Assembly: GCA_043228905.1 (NCBI GenBank)
Contig: JBHGNT010000018.1
Span: forward strand, 1,178,001 to 1,242,000
Direction: 5' to 3'
Length of the DNA stretch: 64,000 nt
Origin: Azolla caroliniana
Taxonomy: Eukaryota > Polypodiophyta
Positions 52,193 to 64,000 of the stretch are shown piece by piece. The number at the start of each line of letters is the position of its first letter. The first letter of the stretch is position 1. The translations under genes and the position numbers were made by a program. The notes below the pieces were generated by a model. That model did no database searches and was not told the origin of the DNA. It saw only the letters and a program-made list of their open reading frames with translations.

Positions 52193-53285
52193 GCCTGTAG
52201 CCATAAAACACATTATGCAATAGCTATGCCTGATGGGTTTCGGCACACCACAAAAGGAACATGTCAGTTTCTTTGTGTGAACGTCTATATATAGTGGATG
52301 ACCACATGATGCCCAGCCAAGAGGAAAGCTCTCCACAAACAAAGGAATGGTCTTTCATAGGGAGGTGTTCAAAAGCGGCGAAAGAACTCGAGTTATCAGT
52401 GCTTGCAGTCCGGCACATTGCCCTACAGAAAGGGCACCAAATATATGCAAAGATTTTATGATGTAAGTTCATATACAATAGTAGCTCACCAAGCTTAAGA
52501 TTATTATGATTCAAAAATTTTCCCCTGTTTTCATGTTGATCCAAAGTCAAGCACAATAAGTGTGTGAGGATCTCCGATCTAGTATATCATGTTAAAGGGT
52601 TTAAACTTTAGGGTTTAGGGTATAACCGTATATGTATGTATGCATGTATGTATAATATATGTATATGTTTGTAAACCCTATATCCTAAATATATGTACTG
52701 TGTACATACAGTATATGTTTGTACAGTATGTTGTATATAGCTATCTGATCTAGTCGGCCATGGTGATGGGAAGCTCCCCGTATCGTCGACCTGCGCAACC
52801 AGGAGATCATACGTCCTCGCCTGATCGCCCTGCGCTCTGGCTCCTCCCTCGCCTTGCAGCCTGATTTTGAATACCCACCCTAAAACGGAGCTCATCCAGA
52901 GTAAGGATTCTTTGCCATTCATTCTCTCATGACATGCGTAGATGTGTATGCACATATGTATTGTATTGTCCACTCATACCCGTAAATAACTAACTATGCG
53001 GTGCACACATTTGTATGTGTAGAAGCATGCATGTACATACAGTATGCATATTGTATTTGCTTGGACATGGTCCCTACGCTTAAAGGAACAGTGGGGATGG
53101 TTTTATTAGGGATTCCGATGCTAAAATTGCTGAATTTCTCTAGTTTATTACTTAACTCTCTGGAAAGATTCTCCACTTCTGTCCTTAAAAGGTAGTAACC
53201 ATTTTTGGCATTTTCAACCATCTCGATGGTTGTTCCCTCTGCCGATCACTTGAGAATCACGTCTAATAAAAACAAACTATATGGA
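52193..53285. other. Region upstream of the SNAPC3 gene
   Basis: A 66-codon plus frame at 52261-52461 has no recognised similarity. A GC-rich island at about 52745-52900 stands out from AT-rich flanks, but neither strand gives a known protein. Short TATG/TGTA repeats at 52625-52740. Confidence 0.4.
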
Positions 53286-53289
53286 CACA

Positions 53290-53467
53290 CACATAGATAG
53301 ATAGATAGATAGATAGATACAAACATACACACACACACACTCACATACATACATACATACACATATACATATACATATACATACATACATTCATTCATAT
53401 ACATACATACATTCATTCATATACATACATACATTTATTCATATACATACATACATTCATTCATACA

Positions 53468-53499
<32 letters not shown>

Positions 53500-53620
53500 C
53501 TTTCACACACACATACACACATACACACATACACACATATGCACATACACACATACGCACATACGCACATACGCACATACACACATACACACATACACAC
53601 ATACATATATAATATATATT
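53290..53620 (+). repeat. Compound microsatellite upstream of SNAPC3 exon 1
   Basis: (GATA)n at 53294-53318, (CA)n, then long ACATAC, CATT and CACATA arrays up to about 53606. It ends about 40-50 bp before the start codon. Confidence 0.92.
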
Positions 53621-53658
53621 GTTGTAGAAGTGAAACCATACTTATTGAACTACGTAGA

Positions 53659-56600
53659 ATGGAAGAAGATACAATGGACATGGACAATTCCATGGAAGAG
53701 GAGGAGATGTTGAAGTCTTTTGTTGAAGGTTCGGACATTGGAATAGCTGCTCATTCAAGCAAAGAATTGATTTCCGGTGCCCTTGGCGGACCTCTATCCT
53801 TTCCAGATTTTGTATCTCCTCTTGTTCATATCAGAAGCTTTCAGGATTCCCACATCTCTATGTTGATGGTGAGTAAATCTTAAACATGTTTTACATTTTA
53901 TGTATGTTATAATGAAATATAAATCATCATTATTAGTATGGAAAATATAATTTACAAATGGATGCAACCATGGCATGAAAGAGATGTGATGCATATGCAT
54001 ATTTAGGCCTTAATCAGATTTTCGACATAGTTACATTAAATGTATGTCCATATGGTTAAAATTGATGTTTTCTTAACATAAAATATATAGAAAAGGTTGC
54101 AATGATGGCCTGAAATAGACGTTATGCACTCACACATCGTGGTTTTGAGACACCTGTGTGAAAACATTGTTAGATATTTAACATATTAACATAATATGTA
54201 ACACTAACGAGAAATAATATTTTTAAACGTAAAAATGGCTGCAACTATGGACTAAAAAGATGCTATGCAATTGTGCATGTATATATTGCATTCCCATAAA
54301 GACAAAAATGGACACCAGGATTACAAGAACTGCTCTTGGTGGTACATTGGCATATTATCTAGCTACTAAATCTACAGGAAAGAATGTAGAAATGGATACA
54401 AGCATGGCCTGAATGAGATGTTAGTTTACCATAAAATTCATCTGGAATGTGATTTCCTTTCTTAAATAATGCATGTTTTCAATGATTAAATAGTAAAAAC
54501 TCGAGAAAAGAATCTGGAAATGGATGTAATCATCTATGTTATTTTGTACAATTTATAAGCTCAAATACAAAATGGAGAAACAAGTACATTTGCGTTTGTA
54601 AATGAAAATGTTGTCTGAGCAGTGTGTAATGCATAACATGCAGGCCCTTCAAGCTGAGCTGAATAATCCATCCATACAACTTGCTGAGGACTCTGATATT
54701 TCGTAAGTACTAACAGCTTCATTCTATATGGCAATTTCTATTGTGTTCATAAACTTTCAAGGCAAGAGGACTACATTCATTTTGTCATAACATTTGTTTT
54801 TAATGTTACTTGATGATGGTCCATATTCTCAGTCTTTTCAGAGAGATTTAAGAAAACTGTAACTGATTATTTTTATTCTAGGGTGGATGATCTCAAAATT
54901 ATTTCACAAGAGGAGTTTTTAAACCGTGCTTTGAAGACCATCATAGAGGTGATTTTTCTGATATTTTTTCCTCTTTTAAAAAAACTAGGCACGAGTTCTC
55001 TTATGCTCTAGGCATAACCCAGTAGTTATTGCTCTGTCTTTATTCCACTGTTAAATAGCTATTAATAAAATGTACATATCTCAGAGCACGACCTAAATAA
55101 ACATTTATGAACACATGATGTGGTACTTCTGTTTAAAGCTTTTCCTTTTTAAGTTTTCCTTGTAATGAAATTCAGGACAATGCAAAAGAAGCAATTGATG
55201 GTGTTTCAGAGGCCCAAACAGAACAGGACAGCTCATCAAATCCAGAGACTTCCAAAAAGCGTGCTAAATTGAAGTTAAAGAAAGGGAGGCCTTCTGATAG
55301 GTGTCAACGAGCTGATGCGTGGGATATAGTAAGATATTTGTTTAGTCCTTGTGTCATATAAGAAGTCTCTAGAAGCCCGGAAATGTTTGGGGGCTATTTA
55401 TCAAGCTACTGCCATTTTCTAAGGATTCTGGAAACTTTTTTTAATTTTATGATGGAGATTTTTCAAATATTGTCACACTTTCACCATAAATTAAGGAAGT
55501 ATTAGTAATTTTCACCAAAAATAAGCTAAATATTGGGAAATTCTGAAAGATTGGTCTTATTTTCTACATTTTCAGGATTTCATTATCTATCAATTTGCCA
55601 TGCTACCTATAAATCTTATGAAGAAGGATTTAGTGGTTTCGCTATCCTAGGTAGAACATCTTCCATTCATTTAATACATTATAATTGTAGAGGGGTTCCA
55701 TATGTCAGCATCATTGTAGAGGTGTCTAAGTGCTTATGCATGTAGAAACGATAGTGCCATGATTGATAGCACACATGTGTGTCCCTTGTTAGAATGGGGA
55801 ATCACTAGAAAAGAGTGTAAATTATAGTCATGTATCAAATATATTGCTGGTTCTATGCTTGTTTATCCACTCAAAATTACTAATTATAATTATCCGAAGA
55901 ACAGCATGTGCAGAATAGCTGTTATTCTGAAGGATCTCTGCATGAAAGATTAAGAACTGAACATGAGGCTGCAAAAGCAAATTGCCGACTTCTTTCTTTA
56001 AGGTGTGAGCTGATATGATACCGAAATATGTTTTTTTTTTACCTAAGTTAATTTTACTGGTAAATTGGCTTTATCTTACATTATGTACTTGGAGAATACA
56101 AGTTTCATGCTCAATGTTTTTCTTCCCAACATTGTCTATATTTGAGAGAAATGTCGAAGGAGACAGGAAGCTGTATTAACATTTGTACTAGGCCTGAATG
56201 GCTTATGAGATCAAAAAGAGATTACATTTGAAAACTTCTTTTATACATGTGAGTAACCAAAGAAATAAGAAGGAATTAATTTAAATATCTTCAATATTCT
56301 TTTTTCCAACCATCATATCTCCGATGTGAGAGATGCTGAAGAAGAAAGAAAGCAGTGTGAACATATGAGACAAAAATTGCTTATGAGACTAAAAGAGATT
56401 ATGCTTGAAAACTTCATGTATATACGAGAATAAGGAAAGAAATAATAAACACTGAGAGGGGAAGGGAGGAAGGGTGAAGGAATACAGTTATGAGATTGTA
56501 CTTTGAAAACCATGATCAGGAGCTGGATGTTTTTGTATGCTGTGTATGTCTTCCAGTAATATAATGTTTCACTAAAGAAGTGTGTACCTGGTAATCATAG

Positions 56601-59600
56601 ACGTTGTGTTGCATGCGTGCTTACACACACACACACCCAGATTAAAAGTAATTGGGGAGGAATCTGGATTTCTCAAATGTTCTCTTACACACATAATTAG
56701 CAGAGGATAGACAAGGATCATAGTCTCACCATCATATATGCTTATATATGCAGTATCAAGAAGCCAGGAGCAGCAGAAGTTTGTTTGGAAAGTAGTGACC
56801 GAATCCAAACTTCAAATTTCTTTGCTTATCCTGTCATGGTATGTGTTAGTTTTCTGATATTGAGAAAATGTTAATGACATTTATTTCTTTGTTTTATTTT
56901 GTTTGGTATTGAAGAAACACAGATGAAGACTTAATATCCTTCAATTGTGGTAAGGTTTAGTGTGGGATTCAAACTATAATGCCCTCAAGAAAACTTGATA
57001 CAAATTCTGGAAAGGTTACTTGTGGGAAATCTGAGGAGATTCATCAAAATAGCAGTTTAGAAGACAGAGGTTGAAGAGATGCAGACAAAGTTCAATATGA
57101 GTTCCCTATCTATAATGTCCTTGATGTCTTTGAAGATATCTGACAGAGATTTTAGTATTTTCTATCTCAGTTTTGTTGTGTCTGAGCTAGATAATTAAAT
57201 GTTATGGTAAGCACAGTTTCAAACAAAGAGTAATTTTAAGGAAAGACGAGCAAAAATAGAAATGTGTAATCATCAAGGAATACGAGAGGAAAGCCTTTAC
57301 GTTTGTATAGTTACTATTTAAGTTCAGATGTAAGAAACTTAACTAGGTGATAGTATATGAGGCAAAATAGAGGTGACATGAAGACCTCGTTGGAGAAGAG
57401 CCAAACAAGAATCAAGGAAAAATTTAAGCAAAGATCAAAGTCCTCATCTCTCCAAAAGAAGTTCGCCTATTGTCGTCTGTGTATATAAGAACCCTTATAA
57501 GTAGTTTCATCCGAGAATCTGCTATATCTGTTATGAATCTTGCTGTAAAGGTGCAGCAAAGTCGATTGACTTGATATTGGGAGAGGCTGGAATTAATTTC
57601 ATCCGAGAATCTGTTATATCTCTTACTAATCTCTTGGGAGAGGGTGCAATATATCTACAGTGAATTTATGTGGAATGGCATACCAGAATAGTAACAATTG
57701 GAAAAATAAAACTGTGGATCATACATGCAGACATTGGGCAATGATTGCATTTTTGTTTGGTTTACTGTGAATTCAGATATAATGTGAAATAAGTTATAAA
57801 TCATTCAGTTGTAATAGTAGATTTGTATTTCAGATATAATTAGTGTTAGGAAGCTCTTTATTATTCTTCCTGCTTTTTCTCCGGTTAGTGATTAATCTCT
57901 ATGTTTGTATACTTTACTTTTCATAATATCCGTTTGCTTTTTGTTCAAAGTAGGCAAAGAATCTTATATTATGTATGCCATATAATTTCACTTTATTTTG
58001 CACCAATAAACTGTTAATATTTTCGGTATGCTGCATCATAAATGGAATTTGCTGAGCATTCGTATTTCATCAGAAATGCAAGTATCTATGAAGAGATGTG
58101 AGAAATATGTGATGGTGGAAGCAGTTATCCATATTTACATCCATGTTTATAATTCTTGCTGAGAACTGCTTTTGCTGTTCCATATTTCCCTTCTCCCTCT
58201 TGGTAATCAGTGTTTTAACTTTGTAAATTGGAAGTGATTCTCTTAACTATCTTATCATTCCTGCAGATTGATAAAACAGCAATAGGAAATGCTATTGAGC
58301 AAGTTTCACCATTTGAAATGGTCTTGTGGATCGATGTTCGAGGACGAACGAAAAGGCAAAAGGTGCTCCAACATTGAAACTGTTTGAAATTGAGATAAGA
58401 GTTCGAATTTAAATCAATAGTGGAAATTAATGTAAAAGCATGTGGATTAATGTAGAAGGTTTTCCTTTCGCTTTCTGCTAGTTCTGCCTTTCATTAGAGG
58501 ATTGAAGTTCATTGACTGTCTTTTTAGTTACCTTTGTATATGTTTATATATTTTACTAATTCTAGCATTGTTATATATTTTAGTTACCTTTGTATATGTT
58601 CATTAAGTTCCAATGTAGGATACGTTGCATCCTTAAAGTTTTAATGCAATGTATATTATACTATCAATCTGTTGACTAGCATAAACAAAAGCTTTGAATT
58701 GCTACATTCCTGAGTGAACCTGTTCTCTTTGTTTGATATTAATACAGGATCAAGGTTTCCTAGTCCTGGGAAGTCAGATGCTAACTATTCTGAGAGACAA
58801 GATTTACTGTCTGGCAGATGAGCTAATGAGGAAAGCAAATTTCTATGTTCCATCAGGGTATTTCTACATTGAGGTCTGTGATCCATTTTTTCACTTATCA
58901 GTACGCTTCAAAAGTGAAGTAGAACTCTCAATAATCTTCTTTGGTTGTAACGTCAAGCTTTGTTTTGCATATATGATCGAAAAAGAATACATTCTACAAT
59001 GATCTAAGAGACCCATCAGCAATAGATTATAGTGTTACGATCTTGGACTGGTTGAAAAAAGGGCCAGCTAGAACTGGCATTTATGCACCGAATTCGTGTG
59101 CTGTGAAAATGGAATACACAAAGTTTTTGGATCTCAAGTGCCGTATTGGGAAACGTTATCTTTACTGCCACCAGGTAAAAGCAGCATGGGTGTAATTTTT
59201 CTGGAGTATGAAACTTTTACAAGTTCATTTATACTTGCATGTTTACTGGGTCTTTGTATTTTTTTATTTAGTTCAAAGAAAATCCATACCTGGCATCTTA
59301 ATGGAAATTGTCTTTACCTCACACCTGAGAGGTAACATTCTGATCTATTTTTTTGTTTGTATTTTTGATTCAGGGTAACTGTAAACATGTCCTTGTGATT
59401 CGAGATATGCGGATCATACACAAGGACGACATTCACAATGCACTTTTTTATCCATTAATACGAACACAATTTCGCCTACGACACAATAAATGCAGTATAT
59501 GTCAAATACATCGTGCAAGGAAAGTTACTTACGAGGACAAGAAGTGTCCCCAAAGTCCTTGCTTCTTCTGTGAGTATTGTTACTATTTGCTGCATTATTC

Positions 59601-59652
59601 GGAGGATGGGAGACTTCTGTATGATGACTTCCATGTATATGACTATCCTTGA
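53659..59652 (+). CDS. SRD2: snRNA-activating protein complex subunit 3 (SNAP50), 10 exons, 453 aa
   Basis: Subunit of SNAPc, the nuclear factor that binds the proximal element of snRNA promoters for Pol II and Pol III. Exons: 53659-53868, 54644-54702, 54882-54948, 55176-55328, 55905-56002, 56754-56838, 58267-58362, 58748-58873, 58986-59174, 59374-59652; all GT-AG, phases compatible, no stop in 1362 nt. Recognised by the N-terminal GGPLSFPDFVSPL, VDDLKIISQEEFLNRALK, and the SNAP50 domain FLVLGSQMLTILRDKIYCL, PSGYFYIENTFYNDLRDP, DWLKKGPA. The C-terminal zinc region is CSIC (401-404), C419, CFFCEYC (424-430), YLLHY. Arabidopsis SRD2 is the ortholog. The first exon is least certain: an AG at 53626 could be an acceptor, so 5' UTR or upstream exons may exist. 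Exon 5 could start nine bases later, in frame. Confidence 0.92.
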
Positions 59653-60009
59653 GACTCATCAGTGGTAATAAAGAACTGTGAAGGTTGTAAATGATGGTGT
59701 ATCTTAAATTCATTACTTGAAATTGATGGATGTTGGTTAAACAAAAAGGTTTAACCCTTTGTTTGGGGATAATGTTTCATAGAGAATACTTCATTTATAT
59801 GCATTGAACTTGTTTTAAAGTATGTACATTCAACTGCTACATCCGCTGGACGAGCGAACAACCATTCAAAGAAAGCAAAGCCCTCTCCTGCTTGATAGAA
59901 AGATTTTACGCTAATGTGTGCCATGAAGTTTTGGATATGCGTAGTCATTAGCTAGTGAGCTTATTTAAGTAAACCAAAAACGTTCAACATTTTAGGTTTG
60001 CCCTCATAC
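59653..60009 (+). other. SNAPC3 3' flank
   Basis: AT-rich sequence after the stop codon, likely 3' UTR. AATAAAG at about 59667 is a possible poly(A) signal. No further gene. Confidence 0.4.
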
Positions 60010-60360
60010 AAGGACCTGTATACACATCAAAGGGGACACTCCTATTGCATACATTACACCTAATATGCATCTAATACTGTGTTAATCCTTACCTAATGTT
60101 CCATTGCGTAAGCTTTAGCAATTTCTGTTTAAGTCTTTAGATGTGTTCATGTACTTGCAGTTTTGAATATATAATTCATGAAATTGTGATGGTTGCACCA
60201 GGACTTTTATGTGCATTAAAGGGAAACACACACCTATTACATCTATTATGTGGTCGGTACTATGTGCTAATCCTTATGCATTTTGATCGAGTAATGTTTC
60301 CATTGTTTAAGGGTTAGCACTTTCTATATAAGATCCTTTAGATGTGCTCGTATTAGTGTT
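60010..60360 (+). repeat. Diverged tandem duplication of about 190 bp
   Basis: 60010-60165 and 60200-60360 share, in order, AAGG-GACACTCC/AAACACACACC, CTATTACAT, TGTGTTAATCCTTA, TAATGTTCCATTG, AGCAATTTCT/AGCACTTTCT and TTTAGATGTG. Old and diverged. Confidence 0.6.
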
Positions 60361-60514
60361 TGTGGTATTAAAGTTTGTAATTGAAAGGTTAAGTTTTTGG
60401 GTTGTAGCATTGAGTGATGGGGTCAATGTTTTGCTTATGTCTAAACATTTGATCAGATTCATTTCAAGTCTTGGTGAGATTCTATTTTCGATTGCTAACA
60501 ATTTATGCATGATG

Positions 60515-60654
60515 GAGCATGCATTAACTACTTTGGTTAGGAAGTGCACAAAATAAGGTTGTAAGGTCAAATATATGGAGCATGCATTAACTACTTTGGT
60601 TAGGAAGTGCACAAAATAAGGTTGTAAGGTCAAATATATAGAGCATGCATTATC
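60515..60654 (+). repeat. 63-bp tandem repeat
   Basis: GAGCATGCATTAACTAC starts at 60515 and 60578, with GAGCATGCATTATC at 60641. Two full copies are almost identical, the third partial. Confidence 0.92.
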
Positions 60655-61650
60655 TCATCTATTGGATGTGTTGTTGTAAGTAATACATTCAAAATGTTTT
60701 TTTGTTTGATGTACATTCTCCCTTTTGAGACTTTTCTTCATTTGACGAATCAAGGGGCACTCTCTTATGCTAGGTCTTTATCCCACAATGAGATGCCTTT
60801 GTGTCGATTAATGTTGTTGCATGTGTAGAATATAGATTCCACACTACACACAACAAAGATTCTTATATTTGCAATGTCATCATTTGTTTGTACAATATCA
60901 TTATAACATAATACAATGAAAAGAAGAAGAAAAACAAAAGTGTGTGAATGTGCTTGAGCTCACTCTCCTTGGTTCCCATGTATAAAACTCTTGAACAATC
61001 TTGAACCAAGGGTGCATACATTTACACACTCAGAGTACAATATCTGGTTACAACCTTTTTCCAACAAGGAGGGAAATTGAGGCAAACTGAAGACCATTGT
61101 ATGACAATCCATGTTTAGTGATGGGAAACTAGCATGACTATTCATATGGTCAATTCGTTGTCATTTATGTTGTCCATGAGATTGTGTGCATCTCAATGAA
61201 GTGGGCTCATCTAGAAGAACATGTTACTCCAAAATACTCATCATGCGGTTGCTTGGGGGGGAGCAACTGTGGTGCCTGTGCGTTTCCAGGCTTGCGAGGC
61301 CATGCGTGATTTCCGATTCCTTAGGAACTAGAAAGAGAAGTGTAGAGGCGGGTAGGTGGTCCCATCTATATAGAATGTAGAGACACTCGAGATGACATTC
61401 ATATCTGTAGTTACAGTTTACGAGAATAACCCTACGCCCTTGAGCTTTCAAAAAAGTTAACGAAAATACCCTTCTCTGTCTCCAATATACACACAAAGAG
61501 AGTGTGGGTAAAAAAACCTCCTGCAGGGGTATGCTTTGTGAATATCTAGAACCACAAGCCTATTTGTGTAATTTCCATTATCTTCTTCCTTCCTTCCTTC
61601 ATACACACAGGACACACAAACGTGGATCAATCCTTCTCTGAGAGATAGAG
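60655..61650. other. Intergenic DNA before the last gene
   Basis: No protein motif found. GA-rich and CCTTCC-rich stretches from about 61490 to 61610 may belong to the promoter or 5' UTR of the gene starting at 61651. Confidence 0.4.
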
Positions 61651-63552
61651 ATGGCACTCTGCAGCGAGAGCAGACAAACCGGAGATCTGGGCCCTTCTCT
61701 TGGAACTTCCACAGCTTCTCTCCAGAAATCTGGCTCAAAGTGGTTTCAGCAATGGTAATGCTCTCCTTGCTTTCTCTCTTATTCTTCAAAGAAACCCTTC
61801 CTTTTCCTCGCTTAGGATATGTCCGTTCTTCACATATATCAAATGCTTCATCAGAAATTCTACATTCCTTTGTTGGCTTATGCGCCTGTGCATGCTCTCA
61901 TTCCTTTGTGTTTTTCTGGAAAAGCTTGCTTTGCATGTCTGTGTTGATTCTTTGGCCCATTCCTTTATCTCATATCGGAAATGGGGGATTTGGGAGTTAT
62001 AAATAAGCTCCTCTTCTTCTTAGTTTTCTTATCCCAATCTTGTATTCTTTTATCCCACTTTTAATAGAGCAGGCTGATTTGGAAGATTTAGGCTTAATTG
62101 GCCAAACTTCGATAAATTCTGGTTTGTTTTTCTTTTTTTACTCTATTTAATAGCTTTATTTTTGTTATATTTAGTTAGTTATTTTGCTATAAATAACTAA
62201 GAATATTTTGACACTTCTGCAACAGTCCATACATGTATTCAGGTTTTGGTGCATGGGATTTTAGACGGGAATTACACATATAGATGCATTCAAGTGTTGA
62301 TGAATGAACTTTTGATACTATATAGGGGGGAATTGTACATATAGATATGTGTGCGTTGTATAGGCATACATGTGGTCAAGCTTTTAGACATTAATGTCTA
62401 AGTGAGAATGTGAAGACATCATACAGAGAGACGTCTTTCCATGCAGCCTTCGTCCATGTCATCAAACAAACAAACACCAGACAGAAAAAAACATTTGAGT
62501 TTCATGCTTTCTATCACCCCACTACATAAGGAAAAGTGGTACAAAGCATGGAGACCGCACATATTCATCCAGATTGTTTCGGGACTTAAGAAATGATCTC
62601 AATCTTTGTAGGGGCCTCTAATCGTGATAGCTTTCTAGAACATTTTCTAAGGAGATTCACAAAGGGGGATATCGTGATGGTTCAGATAATTATAACTATA
62701 CAACAATAAGTTGAAAGTTCAACGCGTATCTCTCCATACCCAAAGGTAAAGGGTCCCCTCCATCAAAGCCTTCGTTGGGTATAAATTTGAGTGCCAAATA
62801 TTGAATTCCAGCAATGTAAATTTTATTTCTTTTTATAACTTGCATCAATTGAAGGCACATTTATGCCATTTCCCCGAATTGCATTTTGCTGCTTCCAAAC
62901 ATTCAAACTAGTGTCTCTCAAACTATACTTAGCAATTTTTTTCAGAAATAGGCCATTTTCCCATAAAATGTTTCATCTTTTTGTAAGGACCAAGTGAAGG
63001 TTGTATTTGAAAAGTAAACATAATGCAGCATAGGCAAGATGCCATGTATTCATCTAGGCAAATGTATCTTTTCAAAGACATTTTAGAATGCATATCCAGA
63101 GAGATGGAGATGAGCTTCTTTGTGTTTTGTTGTCGATAGTGGTCATTTGAGCTGGTGCTATATACCATTTTTAACATAATTAACAAGATATTATGAGAGA
63201 GAGCGAAAGTTAGCAACCCTTTCAATGAAAAAACAAGAGATATTACAGTAACTCAAATAGTAGCCTACGTTTTAGCCCATTGAAGTAGGTTGTGACTGTT
63301 TTTTTCCCATTACTTTCACACGAAGGTGTTTTTGAGCTTAGTGTTTTACCAAGAAGGTGAACTGGTTTTAGCACGAAAGCTACTCCCAAGTGAATCCCGT
63401 TTCACCCTAACATTGGTTTTTATGGGTTTGAAACAATATATTAAAGAATGCGGTTTCCAATATTGAACATGCATGTTTTCTATGTTCTTGCAGGGTGCCT
63501 CATGACACTGTTTTGAACTCGGGAAAATTGTCTCTTTTAAAGTGGGTTAATG
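61651..63552 (+). CDS. Unrecognised host gene, first two exons (partial)
   Basis: Exon 1 61651-61754 encodes MALCSESRQTGDLGPSLGTS ... LQKSGSKWFQQ, ends with a GT donor (AATG|GTAATG) in phase 2. Exon 2 63494-63552 starts after TTCTTGCAG and continues in frame: VPHDTVLNSGKLSLLKWVN, with donor AATG|GTGAGC. Phases agree, which supports a real gene running to the right beyond the window. The 1.7-kb intron is typical of this locus. The start lies after a purine-rich leader (GAGAGATAGAG). I do not recognise the product and assign no function. Confidence 0.5.
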
Positions 63553-64000
63553 GTGAGCTCACATATGCTCTTAACTTTGCTATGTGATTATTTTAGCTCA
63601 GAAGTAATTGGGTATATGCGCTTAAAACGTTTCTTATAGGGTCAAGTTCACTTGATTTCAGACACGGATTCCATCAACTTTCATAGTATGGGTCATATTC
63701 CAGAAAAAATAGTTTGACACTCATCTTTCAGTTTTGCTCTGTAAATGACATGTATGGGCTATTGCATATGGTTCTGATCTTATTTTAGGGTTTATTAGAT
63801 TACGAAAGAATTTAATTTTAGTTCTTTCAATAGAAAGACGATTAATCCTTTGAAGAGACCAGAAATATTTTGAAATTGGTGAGGATAATCCTTGAATAAC
63901 TATCTGAAGTTTAAATGGCAAAAAGATAGTGGCCATGAGACAGATAAACAGTGTACTTCTTAGTATCTTTGCAAAGTACCAAATATACGGTTGTGAAAAA
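63553..64000 (+). other. Probable intron of the partial gene
   Basis: Follows the GTGAGC donor of exon 2. T-rich and without an evident further exon up to the window end. Confidence 0.35.

Noticed and set aside
52740-52900. GC-rich island upstream of SNAPC3 as a host exon
   Set aside because: No recognisable peptide on either strand and no matching splice pair; left as unexplained.
53457-53738. Minus-strand 93-codon frame over the microsatellite before SNAPC3
   Set aside because: Low-complexity Cys-Met-Tyr-Val repeats from CATA arrays; antisense to SNAPC3 exon 1.

Overview
The window reads as nuclear DNA of a land plant. Evidence: two intron-rich host genes of plant type, plus dense Ty1/copia and Ty3/gypsy LTR retrotransposons, several of the copia ones with an initiator-Met tRNA primer site. 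I see no bacterial, organellar or viral gene set. I cannot name the species. The Ty3-like lineage with a D-H-G protease and the loose, microsatellite-rich intergenic DNA make me lean to a seed-free plant or gymnosperm rather than a compact angiosperm, but that is a guess.

Layout. 1-18.7 kb is a nested pile. A decayed Ty3/gypsy element (Gypsy-1, +) has been split twice. Copia-A (-) lies in its gag and itself holds the nearly intact Copia-B (+, 1485-6845, TSD ggaat). Copia-C (-, 11557-17727, TSD cacat) lies in its integrase and itself holds a solo LTR of a Gypsy-1/2-type element (16195-16710). 18.7-22.1 kb holds SINE-like pieces, a gypsy RNase H scrap and a degenerate copia pol (Copia-D). 22.1-26.6 kb is AT-rich with no recognisable gene, apart from an inverted-repeat copy and an unidentified 93-codon ORF.

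26.6-33.3 kb is an 11-exon ABCC (MRP-type) ABC transporter on the minus strand. I could follow its frame through every splice junction to a 1284-residue protein; it lacks the N-terminal TMD0. 36.2-49.6 kb is a second nested pile. A compact gypsy element with 161-bp LTRs (Gypsy-3) has been split by a gag-only copia remnant (Copia-E), by a complete Gypsy-1-type element (Gypsy-2, 38954-45851, TSD tacgt) and by a hAT-like MITE (46916-47536).

50.4-52.2 kb holds tandem SINE-like units and a 410-bp direct duplication that flanks a composite gypsy/copia LTR scrap. 53.66-59.65 kb is a 10-exon plus-strand gene for the snRNA-activating complex subunit SNAP50/SNAPC3 (Arabidopsis SRD2), again with an unbroken frame (453 residues). 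At 61.65 kb two compatible exons start another plus-strand gene that runs off the window.

The two clear host genes have no evident functional link: one encodes a membrane transporter, the other a Pol II/III snRNA transcription factor. Most of the biology here is transposon genealogy: target-site duplications, LTR length changes, and stop codons made by C-to-T or G-to-A changes.
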